Part shown: one piece after another, positions 24,116 to 32,699 of the stretch
Numbering within the stretch: the stretch's first letter is position 1
Layout: every line of letters starts with the position of its first letter
From: Alphaproteobacteria bacterium
GTDB lineage: Bacteria; Pseudomonadota; Alphaproteobacteria; Micavibrionales; Micavibrionaceae
Assembly: GCA_018000295.1 (NCBI GenBank)
Contig: JAGNKE010000007.1
Span: 1 to 38,785, forward strand
Reading direction: 5' to 3'
DNA length: 38,785 nt
Notes under the pieces: generated by a model
The model's database searches: none
Told to the model about the DNA's origin: nothing
The model's input: only the letters and a program-made list of their open reading frames with translations
Translations under genes and position numbers: made by a program

Positions 24116-25531
24116 ATGAAAAAAAATCGGCAGACGAAAATCATCGCCACATTGGGTCCGGCGACCGCAAGTCCGGAAATGATCGAAGCCTTGCTGGAGG
24201 CAGGAGTCGATGTCTTCCGCATGAATTTCTCGCACGGCACCCATGAAGGCCATAGGCAGGTTTTAGACCGGATTCGGGCCGCCGAAGCCAGAAGAGGCCG
24301 ACCCATCGGCGTGATTGCGGACCTGCAGGGGCCGAAGCTGAGGATCGGCACATTCCAAAACGGCAAGATTTTTCTTATCAAGGGCCAGAGCCTTCGATTC
24401 GACCTCGATCCGGCCCCCGGCGATGAAACCCGCGTCTGCCTGCCGCACCCCGAAGTGATTCAAGTCATTGAAGCTGGCGGAAAAATTCTTCTCGATGATG
24501 GCAAGGTAAGGGTACGGATCGTGGAGAAAGGCGAGGGATGGCTGCGCGGGGAGATCAAAACCGGAGCGGAACTCAGTGATAAGAAAGGCTTTAATGTCCC
24601 GGGCATCGTCCTGCCCATCCCGGCCTTGACCGAAAAGGACCGTAAGGATCTGGCCGCCGCGCTTGATATGGGCGTGGACTGGATCGCCCAGAGCTTTGTG
24701 CAGAAGCCCGAGGACGCGAAGGAGGCGAGGGAGCTGATCGCCGGCCGTGCCGCCCTCATGATCAAGCTTGAAAAACCCTCCGCCCTGGCCCGTTTGACGG
24801 AGCTTCTGGAATATGCCGATGGCGTGATGATTGCCCGCGGCGATCTCGGTGTCGAAATCCCGCCCGAGGACGTCCCCCCCGCGCAAAAGCGGATCATCCG
24901 GCAGGTCCGCGAGACCGGAAAGCCCGTGGTCGTCGCCACCCAGATGCTCGAATCGATGATTCAGAACGCACGGCCGACCCGCGCCGAAGCCTCCGATGTC
25001 GCCACGGCCGTTTATGACGGCGCCGACGCGGTGATGCTGTCTGCTGAAACGGCCACAGGCGAATACCCCGTGCAGGCCGTGGAAATGATGGACCGCATCG
25101 CCCGCAAGGTGGAGGAGGACGAAAACTATCAACTCATGATGGAGGCCGAGCGCCCCGACGCCATCAACAGCAGCGCCGATGCGATCTCGACCGCCGCCTA
25201 TTATGTCGCGCAGGACGTCGATGCCGTCCTGATCGTGAACTACACCATGTCCGGTTCGACCTCTTTACGGACGGCGCGGCAAAGGCCTGAGGTTCCCATT
25301 CTTTGTCTGACGCCCAACCTGAATGTCGCCCGCCGCCTCAAGCTCTCTTACGGTGTCTTTCCGGTCCACGAGGACGAAAACCTGGACGATTTCACCGGCC
25401 CGGCCCGCCACGCCGCCGAAATCGCCATGAAATACGGCTTCGTGGAAAAAGGCCAGCGCTTCGTCATGACGGCGGGCGTCCCTTTCGGCAAGCCGGGAAC
25501 GACCAATATCCTGAGAATAGCGAAGGCTTAA
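24116..25531 (+). CDS. pyk: Pyruvate kinase
   Basis: A 471-residue glycolytic enzyme that makes ATP and pyruvate from phosphoenolpyruvate and ADP. Typical blocks appear in order: TKIIATLGPAT (about 7-17), the substrate-binding FRMNFSHGT (about 34-42), the active-site MIKLEKPSA, the signature MIARGDLGVEIP and KPVVVATQMLESM, and the C-terminal allosteric domain (about 345-471). I take the ATG at 24116; a TTG at 24083 has AGGGAAG but at short spacing and cannot be ruled out. It stands alone and is divergent from nrdA. Confidence 0.96.
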   Translation: MKKNRQTKIIATLGPATASPEMIEALLEAGVDVFRMNFSHGTHEGHRQVLDRIRAAEARRGRPIGVIADLQGPKLRIGTFQNGKIFLIKGQSLRFDLDPAPGDETRVCLPHPEVIQVIEAGGKILLDDGKVRVRIVEKGEGWLRGEIKTGAELSDKKGFNVPGIVLPIPALTEKDRKDLAAALDMGVDWIAQSFVQKPEDAKEARELIAGRAALMIKLEKPSALARLTELLEYADGVMIARGDLGVEIPPEDVPPAQKRIIRQVRETGKPVVVATQMLESMIQNARPTRAEASDVATAVYDGADAVMLSAETATGEYPVQAVEMMDRIARKVEEDENYQLMMEAERPDAINSSADAISTAAYYVAQDVDAVLIVNYTMSGSTSLRTARQRPEVPILCLTPNLNVARRLKLSYGVFPVHEDENLDDFTGPARHAAEIAMKYGFVEKGQRFVMTAGVPFGKPGTTNILRIAKA

Positions 25532-25614
25532 GGATAAAAATTTGTGGCGAAAATGTGTCTAAAATGTGTTAATATCAGAAGCAGAAACATTGTGTATTAG
25601 AGACAGGCTTTGTA

Positions 25615-26247
25615 ATGATTAGTTATAGGAATCTCAGGCTGTGGGCACTTTTCGCCATCATATTTTCTCTCTCATTCCCGAATGCCCAGGCGCACGGGAA
25701 AAGAAGCAGTCAACCGCCCGCTCAGTACACAAAGCTATACACGGTAGAGGAAGCCTATGCGTTTTTTAATCACGAACGCACACCCTTTGATCCTAAAAAA
25801 TCGAAATTGACGCAATACGAGGTAGCCTATCTTGAACATTACTTTGAGTTGACGGACAGGGCTATGGAGCTACGCACAAATATGATGCAATATTACTTCG
25901 CAGGCACTCAGGCCCACAAAAAACAACTGGCCGCGTACATAACGGAAATAGAGAAAGTGATCGATGGTTTCGCCTTTGTCCGTGCGCCCACGAAGGATTT
26001 GAAGGACATTGAGAACCTTACAGCCCTGGCGATCGGAGAACAGAGGGACTTTTTCAGGGCTTGGTCAAGCGCAAATGGTCGGGATTTCCTTAAGCTGAGG
26101 AAAACCTACAATCAGCACGAACTCATCCAGTCTTCGCACCTTAAACTGCAAAGCGCATATACTCAGTTAATGCTAATATTCCCACACGAAGACGATTATA
26201 ACCAAAAGGCCTTCTATAACCATCTTTGTGCCCTGGACTTCATATAA
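25615..26247 (+). CDS. Hypothetical exported protein
   Basis: A 210-residue protein with a signal peptide (cleavage near residue 26, AQA). The mature part is hydrophilic and mostly helical by composition, rich in Tyr, Phe and Lys, with a single cysteine near the C-terminus (HLCALDF). No family recognised. It is 83 bases after pyk; that gap carries two copies of AAAATGTGT. Its own ribosome-binding site is weak. GC content is below that of pyk. Confidence 0.55.
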   Translation: MISYRNLRLWALFAIIFSLSFPNAQAHGKRSSQPPAQYTKLYTVEEAYAFFNHERTPFDPKKSKLTQYEVAYLEHYFELTDRAMELRTNMMQYYFAGTQAHKKQLAAYITEIEKVIDGFAFVRAPTKDLKDIENLTALAIGEQRDFFRAWSSANGRDFLKLRKTYNQHELIQSSHLKLQSAYTQLMLIFPHEDDYNQKAFYNHLCALDFI

Positions 26248-26337
26248 TTTAACCTCGGCTTTCTTATTCAGTTTGCCTTTTAAGCACGGCATGGGCTAGA
26301 GTGCAGCGGTGTTTAGACGGAAATAAGGCAAAACCAG

Positions 26338-26985
26338 ATGCTCGGGCCGGATTTAATCCCCTTTGTCAAATCAATCGGATATTTGGGGATTCTCATCTCT
26401 ATTATTCTGGAAAACGGGGTTATTCTGTTTTTCTTCATGCCCAGCGACAGCCTGCTGTTCGTTACGGGTTTCCTGGCCTCGCAGGGCTATCTTGATCTTT
26501 GGCTCGTCATTCTGATCTGCTTTGTTGGCTCGATCATCGGCTATTGCGTCGGCTACTGGCTGGGCGAAAAGGCCGGACCGGCGATCCGGGCGGGCAAGGC
26601 CGGCAAGCATATGGACGCCGAAATGCTCGACCAAGCCAAGGAGTTTTACAACAAATACGGCAGTTGGGCGCTTGTCATCGCGCGCTTCTTCCCGATCCGC
26701 GGCTTCGTCAGTCTTCTGGCCGGCGCCTCTGAAATGTCCTACCGCACCTTTATGGTCTATAACGTCATCGGCGGCGCCATCTGGTCCGTCAGCCTGACCC
26801 TGCTGGGTTATTACTGCGGCGAATTTCTCGCGCCCGAGGATCTGGATAAATTCTTTATCGTCATCTTTATCGGTTTCCTGCTGACCCTCGGGGCCATGCT
26901 GACCTTCCTGCACATCCGCAAGGCGAAAATCGACAAGGCCAAAAAGGCCGCCGCCGCCGTCTCCCCCCGCAGCAGCGCGGAATAA
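26338..26985 (+). CDS. DedA family membrane protein
   Basis: A 215-residue inner-membrane protein of the DedA/VTT family, thought to act as lipid flippases or transporters needed for envelope homeostasis. Family blocks are clear: ILENGVILFFFMPSD, GSIIGYCVGYWLG, and the ARFFPIRGFVSLLAGASEMSYRTFMVYN segment with its two arginines and conserved glycine. A basic tail of about 25 residues ends the protein. The ATG follows a weak AAGG. It is probably independent of its neighbours. Confidence 0.9.
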   Translation: MLGPDLIPFVKSIGYLGILISIILENGVILFFFMPSDSLLFVTGFLASQGYLDLWLVILICFVGSIIGYCVGYWLGEKAGPAIRAGKAGKHMDAEMLDQAKEFYNKYGSWALVIARFFPIRGFVSLLAGASEMSYRTFMVYNVIGGAIWSVSLTLLGYYCGEFLAPEDLDKFFIVIFIGFLLTLGAMLTFLHIRKAKIDKAKKAAAAVSPRSSAE

Positions 26986-27019
26986 TTCGAGTCCTGAGGA
27001 CTTGTGGGAGCTATAACCC

Positions 27020-27649
27020 ATGAATGAAGCAATAATTTTCGCAGCGGGGTCTCTGTTGGTGATGATGCTTGTCGCATTTTCTTTCACCGGCGATCTGAAA
27101 AATGCCTCAAGGGAAACAAACGCGACGCCAGCTTACTGCATCGAATCCCACCCCGATTATGACCCAAAAAAGTGTGAAGTCCTTCACAACTGGTGGCGCT
27201 TGAAGGAAGAGTTGGTGCTAAGAACATCAGAATGGGCTTGGGAATGCAAATGCCCAAAAAAACAGGAAAAGAGTACAGAAAAACCTGAACAGACTCTTGA
27301 AAGAGAACTTTGCGAAGAAGTTTGCGGCGCAGACCACGGGCTGCAATCATCTTTGGAAAAAGTGTGCGACCCTGAAAGCGCAGATTTTAGCACTGGGGAG
27401 TGCAGCAACAACTCCCTTTACAAATGGCTCAATGGCTCGGCATGGACACTACAACAAGAAGAAGACCCGCTGCACGAATGGCGGCGGTTGCAAGAGGAGC
27501 GCGTTGCAAGAGAAGAAAAACTAGAGGGAATAGAGTGCACATGCTTGCATCCCATAGAAAATGAAGACCCTGAAGATCCTCTGCACAAATGGCGAAGACT
27601 GCAATGCGAAAGGGTTTGCAAAGACACGAACAAACCTAAACAGGATTGA
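27020..27649 (+). CDS. Cys-rich membrane-anchored protein with LHxWxRL repeats
   Basis: A 209-residue protein of unknown family. One N-terminal membrane segment (about residues 4-22) is followed by an exported-looking domain with twelve cysteines (40, 52, 76, 78, 98, 102, 116, 128, 173, 175, 196, 200). A 14-residue motif occurs three times: EVLHNWWRLKEELV (53-66), DPLHEWRRLQEERV (149-162) and DPLHKWRRLQCERV (186-199), with a partial copy near 133. Cys pairs spaced x1 (CKC, CTC) recur with the repeats. It may be a repeat-built binding protein. GGGAG precedes the ATG. Its end overlaps the convergent HAD gene by 14 bases. Confidence 0.6.
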   Translation: MNEAIIFAAGSLLVMMLVAFSFTGDLKNASRETNATPAYCIESHPDYDPKKCEVLHNWWRLKEELVLRTSEWAWECKCPKKQEKSTEKPEQTLERELCEEVCGADHGLQSSLEKVCDPESADFSTGECSNNSLYKWLNGSAWTLQQEEDPLHEWRRLQEERVAREEKLEGIECTCLHPIENEDPEDPLHKWRRLQCERVCKDTNKPKQD

Positions 27650-28316
27650 TCTTCGCGATCGCTTCCCCCATCTCCCCAAATACCCAATTCGCCCCCGCTT
27701 GCCAGAGCGCCTTCTCCTGTTCCTCCGGCGCGTGATGCGTCCCAGTAAAGCCCCAGACGGCGGCCCCAGACGCCACGCCCGCCGTCACGCCCACCACGGA
27801 ATCCTCAAGGATCAGCGTGTCCGCCGCAACCCCGCCCAGCTTCGCCATCGCCAGCAGGTAAAGGTCCGGCGCGGGCTTGGCCGCCGCCATCAGCCCCGTG
27901 AAAATCTCCTCGTCCTTGAAATAGCGCCGCAGCCCGGTCATCTCCAGCGCGGATAAAACATTATTCCGCTCACCGTTCGAAACCACGCCGCATTGAAAAC
28001 GTGAAACCGCAGCCTGCACCAGCTCCTCCGCCCCGGTGACTTTTTTCATATGCGTGGGCGCCAGCCTGCGAACGGCGGAGAGATAACCCTGTGCAGCATC
28101 GGGCGGAAACACATAACCCGTGTCGCGGTGGATGTTTTCGAGAATCTGGCTGAACCGCAGCCCCGTGAAATGCGCGATGGCATAATCGAGCGTATATTGC
28201 GCCAGCCCGAACCCCTGCAGCACCTCCACCATCGCCATATTGTTGAGCAGCTCGCTGTCCACCAGCGTCCCGTCGCAATCGAAAAGCAGGAGTTTTATGG
28301 GAAAAATTTCTGTCAT
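27636..28316 (-). CDS. HAD superfamily hydrolase (phosphatase/phosphomutase-like)
   Basis: A 226-residue cytosolic hydrolase with all four HAD motifs: FDCDGTLVDS (Asp13, Asp15), VVSNG, the lysine in AAKPAPDLY, and LILEDSVVG. The cap domain type fits the family of phosphoglycolate phosphatase and beta-phosphoglucomutase; the substrate cannot be stated. The ATG at 28316 lacks a clear Shine-Dalgarno; an upstream TTG at 28355 is possible but unlikely. It overlaps the end of the Cys-rich repeat protein gene by 14 bases, tail to tail. Confidence 0.88.
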   Translation of the reverse strand: MTEIFPIKLLLFDCDGTLVDSELLNNMAMVEVLQGFGLAQYTLDYAIAHFTGLRFSQILENIHRDTGYVFPPDAAQGYLSAVRRLAPTHMKKVTGAEELVQAAVSRFQCGVVSNGERNNVLSALEMTGLRRYFKDEEIFTGLMAAAKPAPDLYLLAMAKLGGVAADTLILEDSVVGVTAGVASGAAVWGFTGTHHAPEEQEKALWQAGANWVFGEMGEAIAKINPV

Positions 28317-28367
28317 CCTATAGAGTGTGGTATTATAAAGATCGCTAAAACACAACAGAAAGCCGCC

Positions 28368-28697
28368 ATGCCGGAAAATACAGGAGACATCGCGAACCTT
28401 CGCTTCGTACCTGGCGATTTATACAGGGGTTTCCGCCATCAGGCGGAAAACAACCAAACGGCGTTAGTGGGCGAAACCGGAACCGCAATATTAGGGCCGG
28501 TGGGCTTTGCGATGCTGAACCACGCCGTCGATTGGGGACAGCAATGGGCCGCAGACGATAAAACCGGCGCGGCCATTTTAACGCTCACCGCTATGGCCTT
28601 TGTAACCGCACCGATCGCCGCCTTGAACCAGATGCGTCAGGCCGGACAGGAAGTCAGGATCGAAAGAAACGAAGAGTTGGTCAAAACCTTCGACTAA
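28368..28697 (+). CDS. Hypothetical small protein with hydrophobic segments
   Basis: A 109-residue protein with two moderately hydrophobic stretches (about residues 32-51 and 65-84) separated by a polar DWGQQWAADDKTG loop. The frame is open upstream to 28050, antisense to the HAD gene; I take the ATG at 28368 because it lies in the gap and avoids that overlap. No family recognised. It is divergent from the HAD gene and converges on fabG with 11 bases between stops. Confidence 0.5.
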   Translation: MPENTGDIANLRFVPGDLYRGFRHQAENNQTALVGETGTAILGPVGFAMLNHAVDWGQQWAADDKTGAAILTLTAMAFVTAPIAALNQMRQAGQEVRIERNEELVKTFD

Positions 28698-28708
28698 AGG
28701 CCTGCAAA

Positions 28709-29446
28709 TCAAATCATCGCCATGCCGCCATTGACGTGCAGAGTCTGCCCGGTCACGTAAGAAGCTTCCGCGCTGGCCAGAAACGCCGCCGCCGCCGCGA
28801 TATCCTCGGACGATCCCATACGCCCCATCGGGATATTCGCGTTGATCTTGGCTTTCTGCTCGTCGGTCAGCACCTCCGTCATCGGCGTAGCGATAAACCC
28901 CGGCGCGATACAGTTCACGGTGATGTTCCGGCTGGCGATCTCCGCCGCCATCGCCTTGGTCCAGCCGATCATCCCCGCCTTGGAGGCCACATAATTGCAC
29001 TGCCCCGGATTACCCGTGACCCCGACCACGGAAGAAATATTGATAATCCGCCCCCAGCGCCGCTTCATCATCCCGCGCTGCACCGCCTGCGCCAGTCGGA
29101 ACGGCGCGGTCAAATTCACATCCAGCACGTTCTGCCAGTCCTCACGGCTCATCCGCATCGAAAGCCCGTCCTTCGTCAGCCCGGCGTTATTCACAAGAAT
29201 ATCGATCTGCCCCATGGCCTCCTCGGCGCGTTTGACCAAATCCCCGATGGCTTCATCATTGGAGAGATCGGCGGGCAGAACATGGACCCGCTCGCCCAGA
29301 ATCTTGGCCAGTTCGGCCAGCTTGTCCCCGTTGCGCCCGGACAGCCCGACCTCGGCCCCCTGCGCGTGCAAAGCCCGCGCAATCGCTGCCCCGATTCCCC
29401 CCGTGGCTCCGGTCACAAGCGCTTTTTTTCCATTTAAATCAAACAT
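28709..29446 (-). CDS. fabG: 3-oxoacyl-[acyl-carrier-protein] reductase FabG
   Basis: A 245-residue short-chain dehydrogenase that reduces 3-oxoacyl-ACP with NADPH in fatty-acid elongation. The cofactor loop TGATGGIG (12-19), NNAG, and the catalytic Ser139, Tyr152, Lys156 are present, with the C-terminal VTGQTLHVNGGMAM typical of FabG. fabD lies upstream on the same strand but is separated by about 830 bases and an opposing gene. The usual next genes acpP and fabF are not here. The ribosome-binding site is weak (AGAAAGA). Confidence 0.95.
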   Translation of the reverse strand: MFDLNGKKALVTGATGGIGAAIARALHAQGAEVGLSGRNGDKLAELAKILGERVHVLPADLSNDEAIGDLVKRAEEAMGQIDILVNNAGLTKDGLSMRMSREDWQNVLDVNLTAPFRLAQAVQRGMMKRRWGRIINISSVVGVTGNPGQCNYVASKAGMIGWTKAMAAEIASRNITVNCIAPGFIATPMTEVLTDEQKAKINANIPMGRMGSSEDIAAAAAFLASAEASYVTGQTLHVNGGMAMI

Positions 29447-29861
29447 ATAACGATCTTTCTCATTAAGGCGTATTTCACCTTATGTCTAAAGCCTCCAAAT
29501 AATCTTGTAAAGGCCGTTGGATTGGAGCAATATGGTGCCGCCACGAAAAAAGAATGGAAAACGATAACTGCGAATGGGTTGAAGGCGCCTGAGGCGCAAA
29601 GAAGTGGATAGATTTATCGCTTTACCTCTGCCCGTTCCAAAGCTACATTTTAGTTAAAATGCGTTATAGAATTAAGCATTTGGAGAAAAAATACGGGTAA
29701 ACTGTAGATCATGATCTCCGCAGCAGAAGTAAAGCAGACCTTCTTTTTGGCGTCCTTGAGCGACTTAAGTTTGCACAAACGCCCGACGGTCGCTATAGAT
29801 ATGAGAGTATTGATGTACGTCTTCGGTCCGGCGAAAAGACTTATTTCAGAGGGCTATTACG
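29447..29861. other. Intergenic region between divergent fabG and the gene at 29862
   Basis: A 415-base stretch with no confirmed gene. One small frame (29711-29872, 53 codons, ATG start, no Shine-Dalgarno) overlaps the start of the next gene and is of doubtful reality. The promoter of fabG should lie here; I could not place it with confidence. Confidence 0.3.
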
Positions 29862-30269
29862 ATGGCAGATGAACAAAATCTCCGTGAATTGGTTGAAACA
29901 GTGCGTCAGGCGGTTGTTGAAGCCTTCTCCCGCGAACACCACCCGGAGGAAGCCGAGCGGCGCTCTGCTCTGGTCAACGCCCTGCAGGGCATAGTCGAGA
30001 AATCTGAACCGAACGCCCAGAACAAGGCGGACATTGATTTTGAAGACCTCTTCGTTCTCGTTCAGCACCGTGAAGCCCTGATTGATGCGGCGCATCTTCA
30101 TGAGCGTCACTTCGGAAATACCGCCGTCGGGCAGGTTTTAAAACAGGTCGCCGAGCGCATTGATACGGCCCAGAAATTTCTCTGGCAGCCGAAAATGGAT
30201 GGCCTGCATATCGAGCACGACCTCGACCGCGACGAAGAGCCGCAGCACACCGCAGCCGCCTCCCTCTGA
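29862..30269 (+). CDS. Hypothetical soluble protein
   Basis: A 135-residue, charged, mostly helical protein without signal peptide, membrane segment or cysteine. It has several histidines (REHHPEE, QHREALIDAAHLHERH, HIEHDLD), but no arrangement I recognise. It lies between fabG and fabD in the opposite orientation and converges on fabD with 6 bases between stops. Composition is GC-rich like its neighbours, so it may be long resident rather than recent. Confidence 0.6.
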   Translation: MADEQNLRELVETVRQAVVEAFSREHHPEEAERRSALVNALQGIVEKSEPNAQNKADIDFEDLFVLVQHREALIDAAHLHERHFGNTAVGQVLKQVAERIDTAQKFLWQPKMDGLHIEHDLDRDEEPQHTAAASL

Positions 30270-30275
30270 TTATCC

Positions 30276-31223
30276 CTAGCTTGTTTTAATTTGCTCCAGC
30301 AGGACGTCGATATCCTGCGGAGTTTCCACATTCCGGCAAACGATGTTTTTATCGATCCGTCTTACAAGACCGCTGAGAACCTTACCGGCCCCCAATTCCA
30401 CAATCTCCGTTACACCTTGCGCCGCCATCCACAACACCGACTCGCGCCATCGCACCGTTCCGGTGATCTGCTCCACCAGTAAAGTCCGCAGCCGATCCGG
30501 GTCGCTCTCGGCTTGCGCGGTGACATTGGCCACGACCGGAAGGGAAGGGGGAGCGAAGACCGTTTGCGCCAGTGCCTCTTTCATGGCCTCAGCGGCAGGC
30601 GCCATTAGGGCGCAGTGGAACGGCGCACTGACAGGCAGCATCACGGCCCGTTTGGCACCGCGCGAAGTCGCTAAAGCAACAGCCCTCACGACAGCCTGCT
30701 TATGGCCGCTCACCACCACCTGCCCATCTGAATTATCGTTGGCGGCCGCGCAGACCTCCGCTCCGGCAGCTTCAAGGGCAATCGCCTGAACCTCGGGCAT
30801 AGTGAGTCCCAGAATCGCCGCCATCGCGCCGATTCCGACCGGAACCGCTTTCTGCATCGATTCGCCCCGCAGCTTGAGAAGCTTGGCCGTATCCTCGATC
30901 CGCAGCGTCCCCGCCGCCGTCAGCGCCGAATATTCGCCCAGCGAATGTCCGGCGACATAAACCCCGGTCTTGGCAAGATCGACCCCTTGGCCCTTCAGCA
31001 CATTGACCACCGCCATCGAGACCGCCATCAGCGCCGGCTGGGTGTTTTCGGTCATATTAAGGTCTGCTTCCGGCCCCTCGAAGATCAGCGCACTCAGTTT
31101 GCGTGCAAGCGCATCATCTACAGCTTCAAAAGTTTGGCAGGCTTCGGGGAAGGTCTCGGCAAGGACTTTGCCCATCCCGACGAATTGCGATCCCTGTCCG
31201 GGGAATACATAGGTACGTTTCAT
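30276..31223 (-). CDS. fabD: Malonyl-CoA:ACP transacylase FabD
   Basis: A 315-residue enzyme that loads malonate onto acyl carrier protein at the start of fatty-acid synthesis. The FPGQGSQ motif (7-13), the nucleophile Ser94 in AGHSLGEYSA, Arg119 in KLRGESMQ and the catalytic His203 in APFHCALM are all seen. It is the normal upstream partner of fabG, but here the two are separated by an opposing gene, so they are unlikely to share a transcript. Confidence 0.96.
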   Translation of the reverse strand: MKRTYVFPGQGSQFVGMGKVLAETFPEACQTFEAVDDALARKLSALIFEGPEADLNMTENTQPALMAVSMAVVNVLKGQGVDLAKTGVYVAGHSLGEYSALTAAGTLRIEDTAKLLKLRGESMQKAVPVGIGAMAAILGLTMPEVQAIALEAAGAEVCAAANDNSDGQVVVSGHKQAVVRAVALATSRGAKRAVMLPVSAPFHCALMAPAAEAMKEALAQTVFAPPSLPVVANVTAQAESDPDRLRTLLVEQITGTVRWRESVLWMAAQGVTEIVELGAGKVLSGLVRRIDKNIVCRNVETPQDIDVLLEQIKTS

Positions 31224-31525
31224 GATCGTCCTGAAGAAGAGATAAGGTTCATCGCAGCATTAAATGAAGTTCCGCGGTCCGCCTGTCAATACAAATTCCA
31301 TCCACAGGAAGGCGCACAGAAAAAAGGCCTTGCGCTGCTCCGCAACACACGAAAAGTTTGCAATTTGTGGCAATTTTGTGCAACCATGAACGTCTGCGTG
31401 TCCGTAAACGTAGGTTTTTGAACACACAGAACTAGGCCAAACTGAGGCCAACCGTGTGGAGAAGGTATAGTACTTAAATGTATTTTGACAAGTGATTTTT
31501 TAGGTATTTGAGGGGAATTTCTGAC
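31224..31525. other. Divergent region between fabD and the gene at 31526
   Basis: A 302-base gap without a gene. It contains a tandem direct repeat, GCAATTTGTG (31360-31369) and GCAATTTTGTG (31370-31380), and a TTGACA at 31485-31490 that has no good -10 at normal spacing. The fabD promoter was not placed. Confidence 0.4.
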
Positions 31526-31840
31526 ATGATGACCAAGATAGACGACTCGATGCACAGCGAGGTTCTTCATATTATTGAAGAGACCAGTGCCGCCTACCAC
31601 TCCTTCTCCCAGCACGACTATACCAACTCGGACTATGCCGATTTCGCGGCCATGGCGCTCTCCCAGTTCAAGAACGCCTTGCGCGACCCCGGTCTGACCC
31701 GAGAGCAACTGGAAAAAATCCTCCGCAAGGGCATGAAAAAGCACCGCGCTCTGGACCCCGAATCCAGCTGGTCGGCCTTTATGGCGTCCTATGTGACCCG
31801 GGCCACCAACGGCAACCCCCCTGTGGAAAGCGGCCATTAA
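31526..31840 (+). CDS. Hypothetical small protein
   Basis: A 104-residue soluble helical protein that I do not recognise. It has no signal peptide, membrane segment or cysteine. GAGGGGA at 31510-31516 is well spaced for the ATG at 31526 (a second ATG follows at once). It lies just upstream of the rpsF operon promoter and has local GC-rich composition. Confidence 0.6.
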   Translation: MMTKIDDSMHSEVLHIIEETSAAYHSFSQHDYTNSDYADFAAMALSQFKNALRDPGLTREQLEKILRKGMKKHRALDPESSWSAFMASYVTRATNGNPPVESGH

Positions 31841-31878
31841 GCCGCAAGACCCGCTGAATTGCGATTTTACAAAAAACC

Positions 31879-31907
31879 TTGCATTTCCCCCTGAAATGCA
31901 CAATAGT
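31879..31907 (+). promoter_or_regulatory. Promoter of the rpsF operon with an internal palindrome
   Basis: TTGCAT (31879-31884), 17 bases, AATAGT (31902-31907) is a plausible promoter. Between and overlapping these, TGCATTTC (31880-31887) and GAAATGCA (31893-31900) are perfect inverted copies five bases apart. No T-run follows, so an operator is more likely than a terminator. Confidence 0.45.
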
Positions 31908-31930
31908 GCGCCCACATTGAAACCAACCTC

Positions 31931-31996
31931 GCTGGCGGCAAGCCCGTCAGCTAAGCTTCGGGAAAGGGCGATCTGGTTTTGCCCGGCCTTTGAAGC
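31931..31996 (+). promoter_or_regulatory. Structured 5' leader of rpsF; candidate S6:S18 autoregulatory RNA
   Basis: Two stems are visible: GCTGGCGG (31931-31938) with CCGTCAGC (31944-31951), one G-T pair, and a bulged stem in which GCTTC (31955-31959) pairs with GAAGC (31992-31996) and AAAGG (31963-31967) with CCTTT (31987-31991). Many bacteria carry an S6:S18-binding RNA in this position. I cannot match its conserved core with certainty. Confidence 0.35.
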
Positions 31997-32017
31997 GTAA
32001 ACCGAGAGGAAACACAA

Positions 32018-32401
32018 ATGCCTTTTTACGAAACCGTGTTTATTGCACGGCAGGATCTCAGCGACACGCAAGTCAAGGATCTGATCGCGCAATTCTCCAA
32101 AATCATCACCGATAACGGCGGAAAAATCCACAAGACCGAGCATTGGGGTCTGCGGACGCTCGCCTACCGCATCAAGAAAAGCCGTCGCGCCCATTACGCG
32201 CTGATCGAGTCGGACGCCCCGGCCCCGGCCATTCATGAGATGGAACGCCGGATGCGCCTCAACGAGGAAGTCCTGCGCTATCTCACCGTGCGCGAGGAAG
32301 CCCTCTCGACCGGACCGTCCGCGATCCTTGACCGGGGTGGCCGCGAAGACTACGCCGAAACAACTGAAACTCCGACAACAGATGACAAGGAGGCCGCATA
32401 A
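32018..32401 (+). CDS. rpsF: 30S ribosomal protein S6
   Basis: A 127-residue small-subunit protein that binds 16S rRNA with S18. The core [34 protein letters not shown] and [17 protein letters not shown] is canonical; the C-terminal 30 or so residues are the usual variable acidic tail. GAGAGGAAAC precedes the ATG. Its stop overlaps the rpsR start (TAATG), indicating coupled translation. Confidence 0.97.
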   Translation: MPFYETVFIARQDLSDTQVKDLIAQFSKIITDNGGKIHKTEHWGLRTLAYRIKKSRRAHYALIESDAPAPAIHEMERRMRLNEEVLRYLTVREEALSTGPSAILDRGGREDYAETTETPTTDDKEAA

Positions 32402-32673
32402 TGAGCGCCGATGTACCCGCAGTAAAACGTCCATTTTTCCGCCGTCGCAAGACCTGCCCGTTCACGGGACCGAAGGCGCCGACCATAGATTGGAAAGATG
32501 TAAGGCTCTTGAGCCGCTATATCTCTGAGCGCGGCAAGATGATCCCCAGCCGGATCACTGCCGTATCCCAGACGAAGCAGCGCGAACTGGCTCAGGCCAT
32601 CAAGAGGGCACGCTACATGGCGCTGTTGCCCTACGTACGTAACGAGTCGGACGGTCCGACAGGCCGCCGCTAA
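32401..32673 (+). CDS. rpsR: 30S ribosomal protein S18
   Basis: A 90-residue basic protein, the partner of S6 on the small subunit. The body [29 protein letters not shown] and [20 protein letters not shown] is standard for the family. It begins inside the rpsF stop and is followed by rplI after 26 bases. Confidence 0.97.
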   Translation: MSADVPAVKRPFFRRRKTCPFTGPKAPTIDWKDVRLLSRYISERGKMIPSRITAVSQTKQRELAQAIKRARYMALLPYVRNESDGPTGRR

Positions 32674-32699
32674 GGAAAAAATGTAAGGAGATTCATGAT

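Noticed and set aside
29711..29872. 53-codon frame upstream of the gene at 29862
   Set aside because: No Shine-Dalgarno, overlap with the next gene, and no recognisable sequence; most likely chance.
31286..32434. Minus-strand frame of 382 codons across the rpsF region
   Set aside because: It crosses the rpsF promoter and rpsF itself, and its product has no recognisable features.
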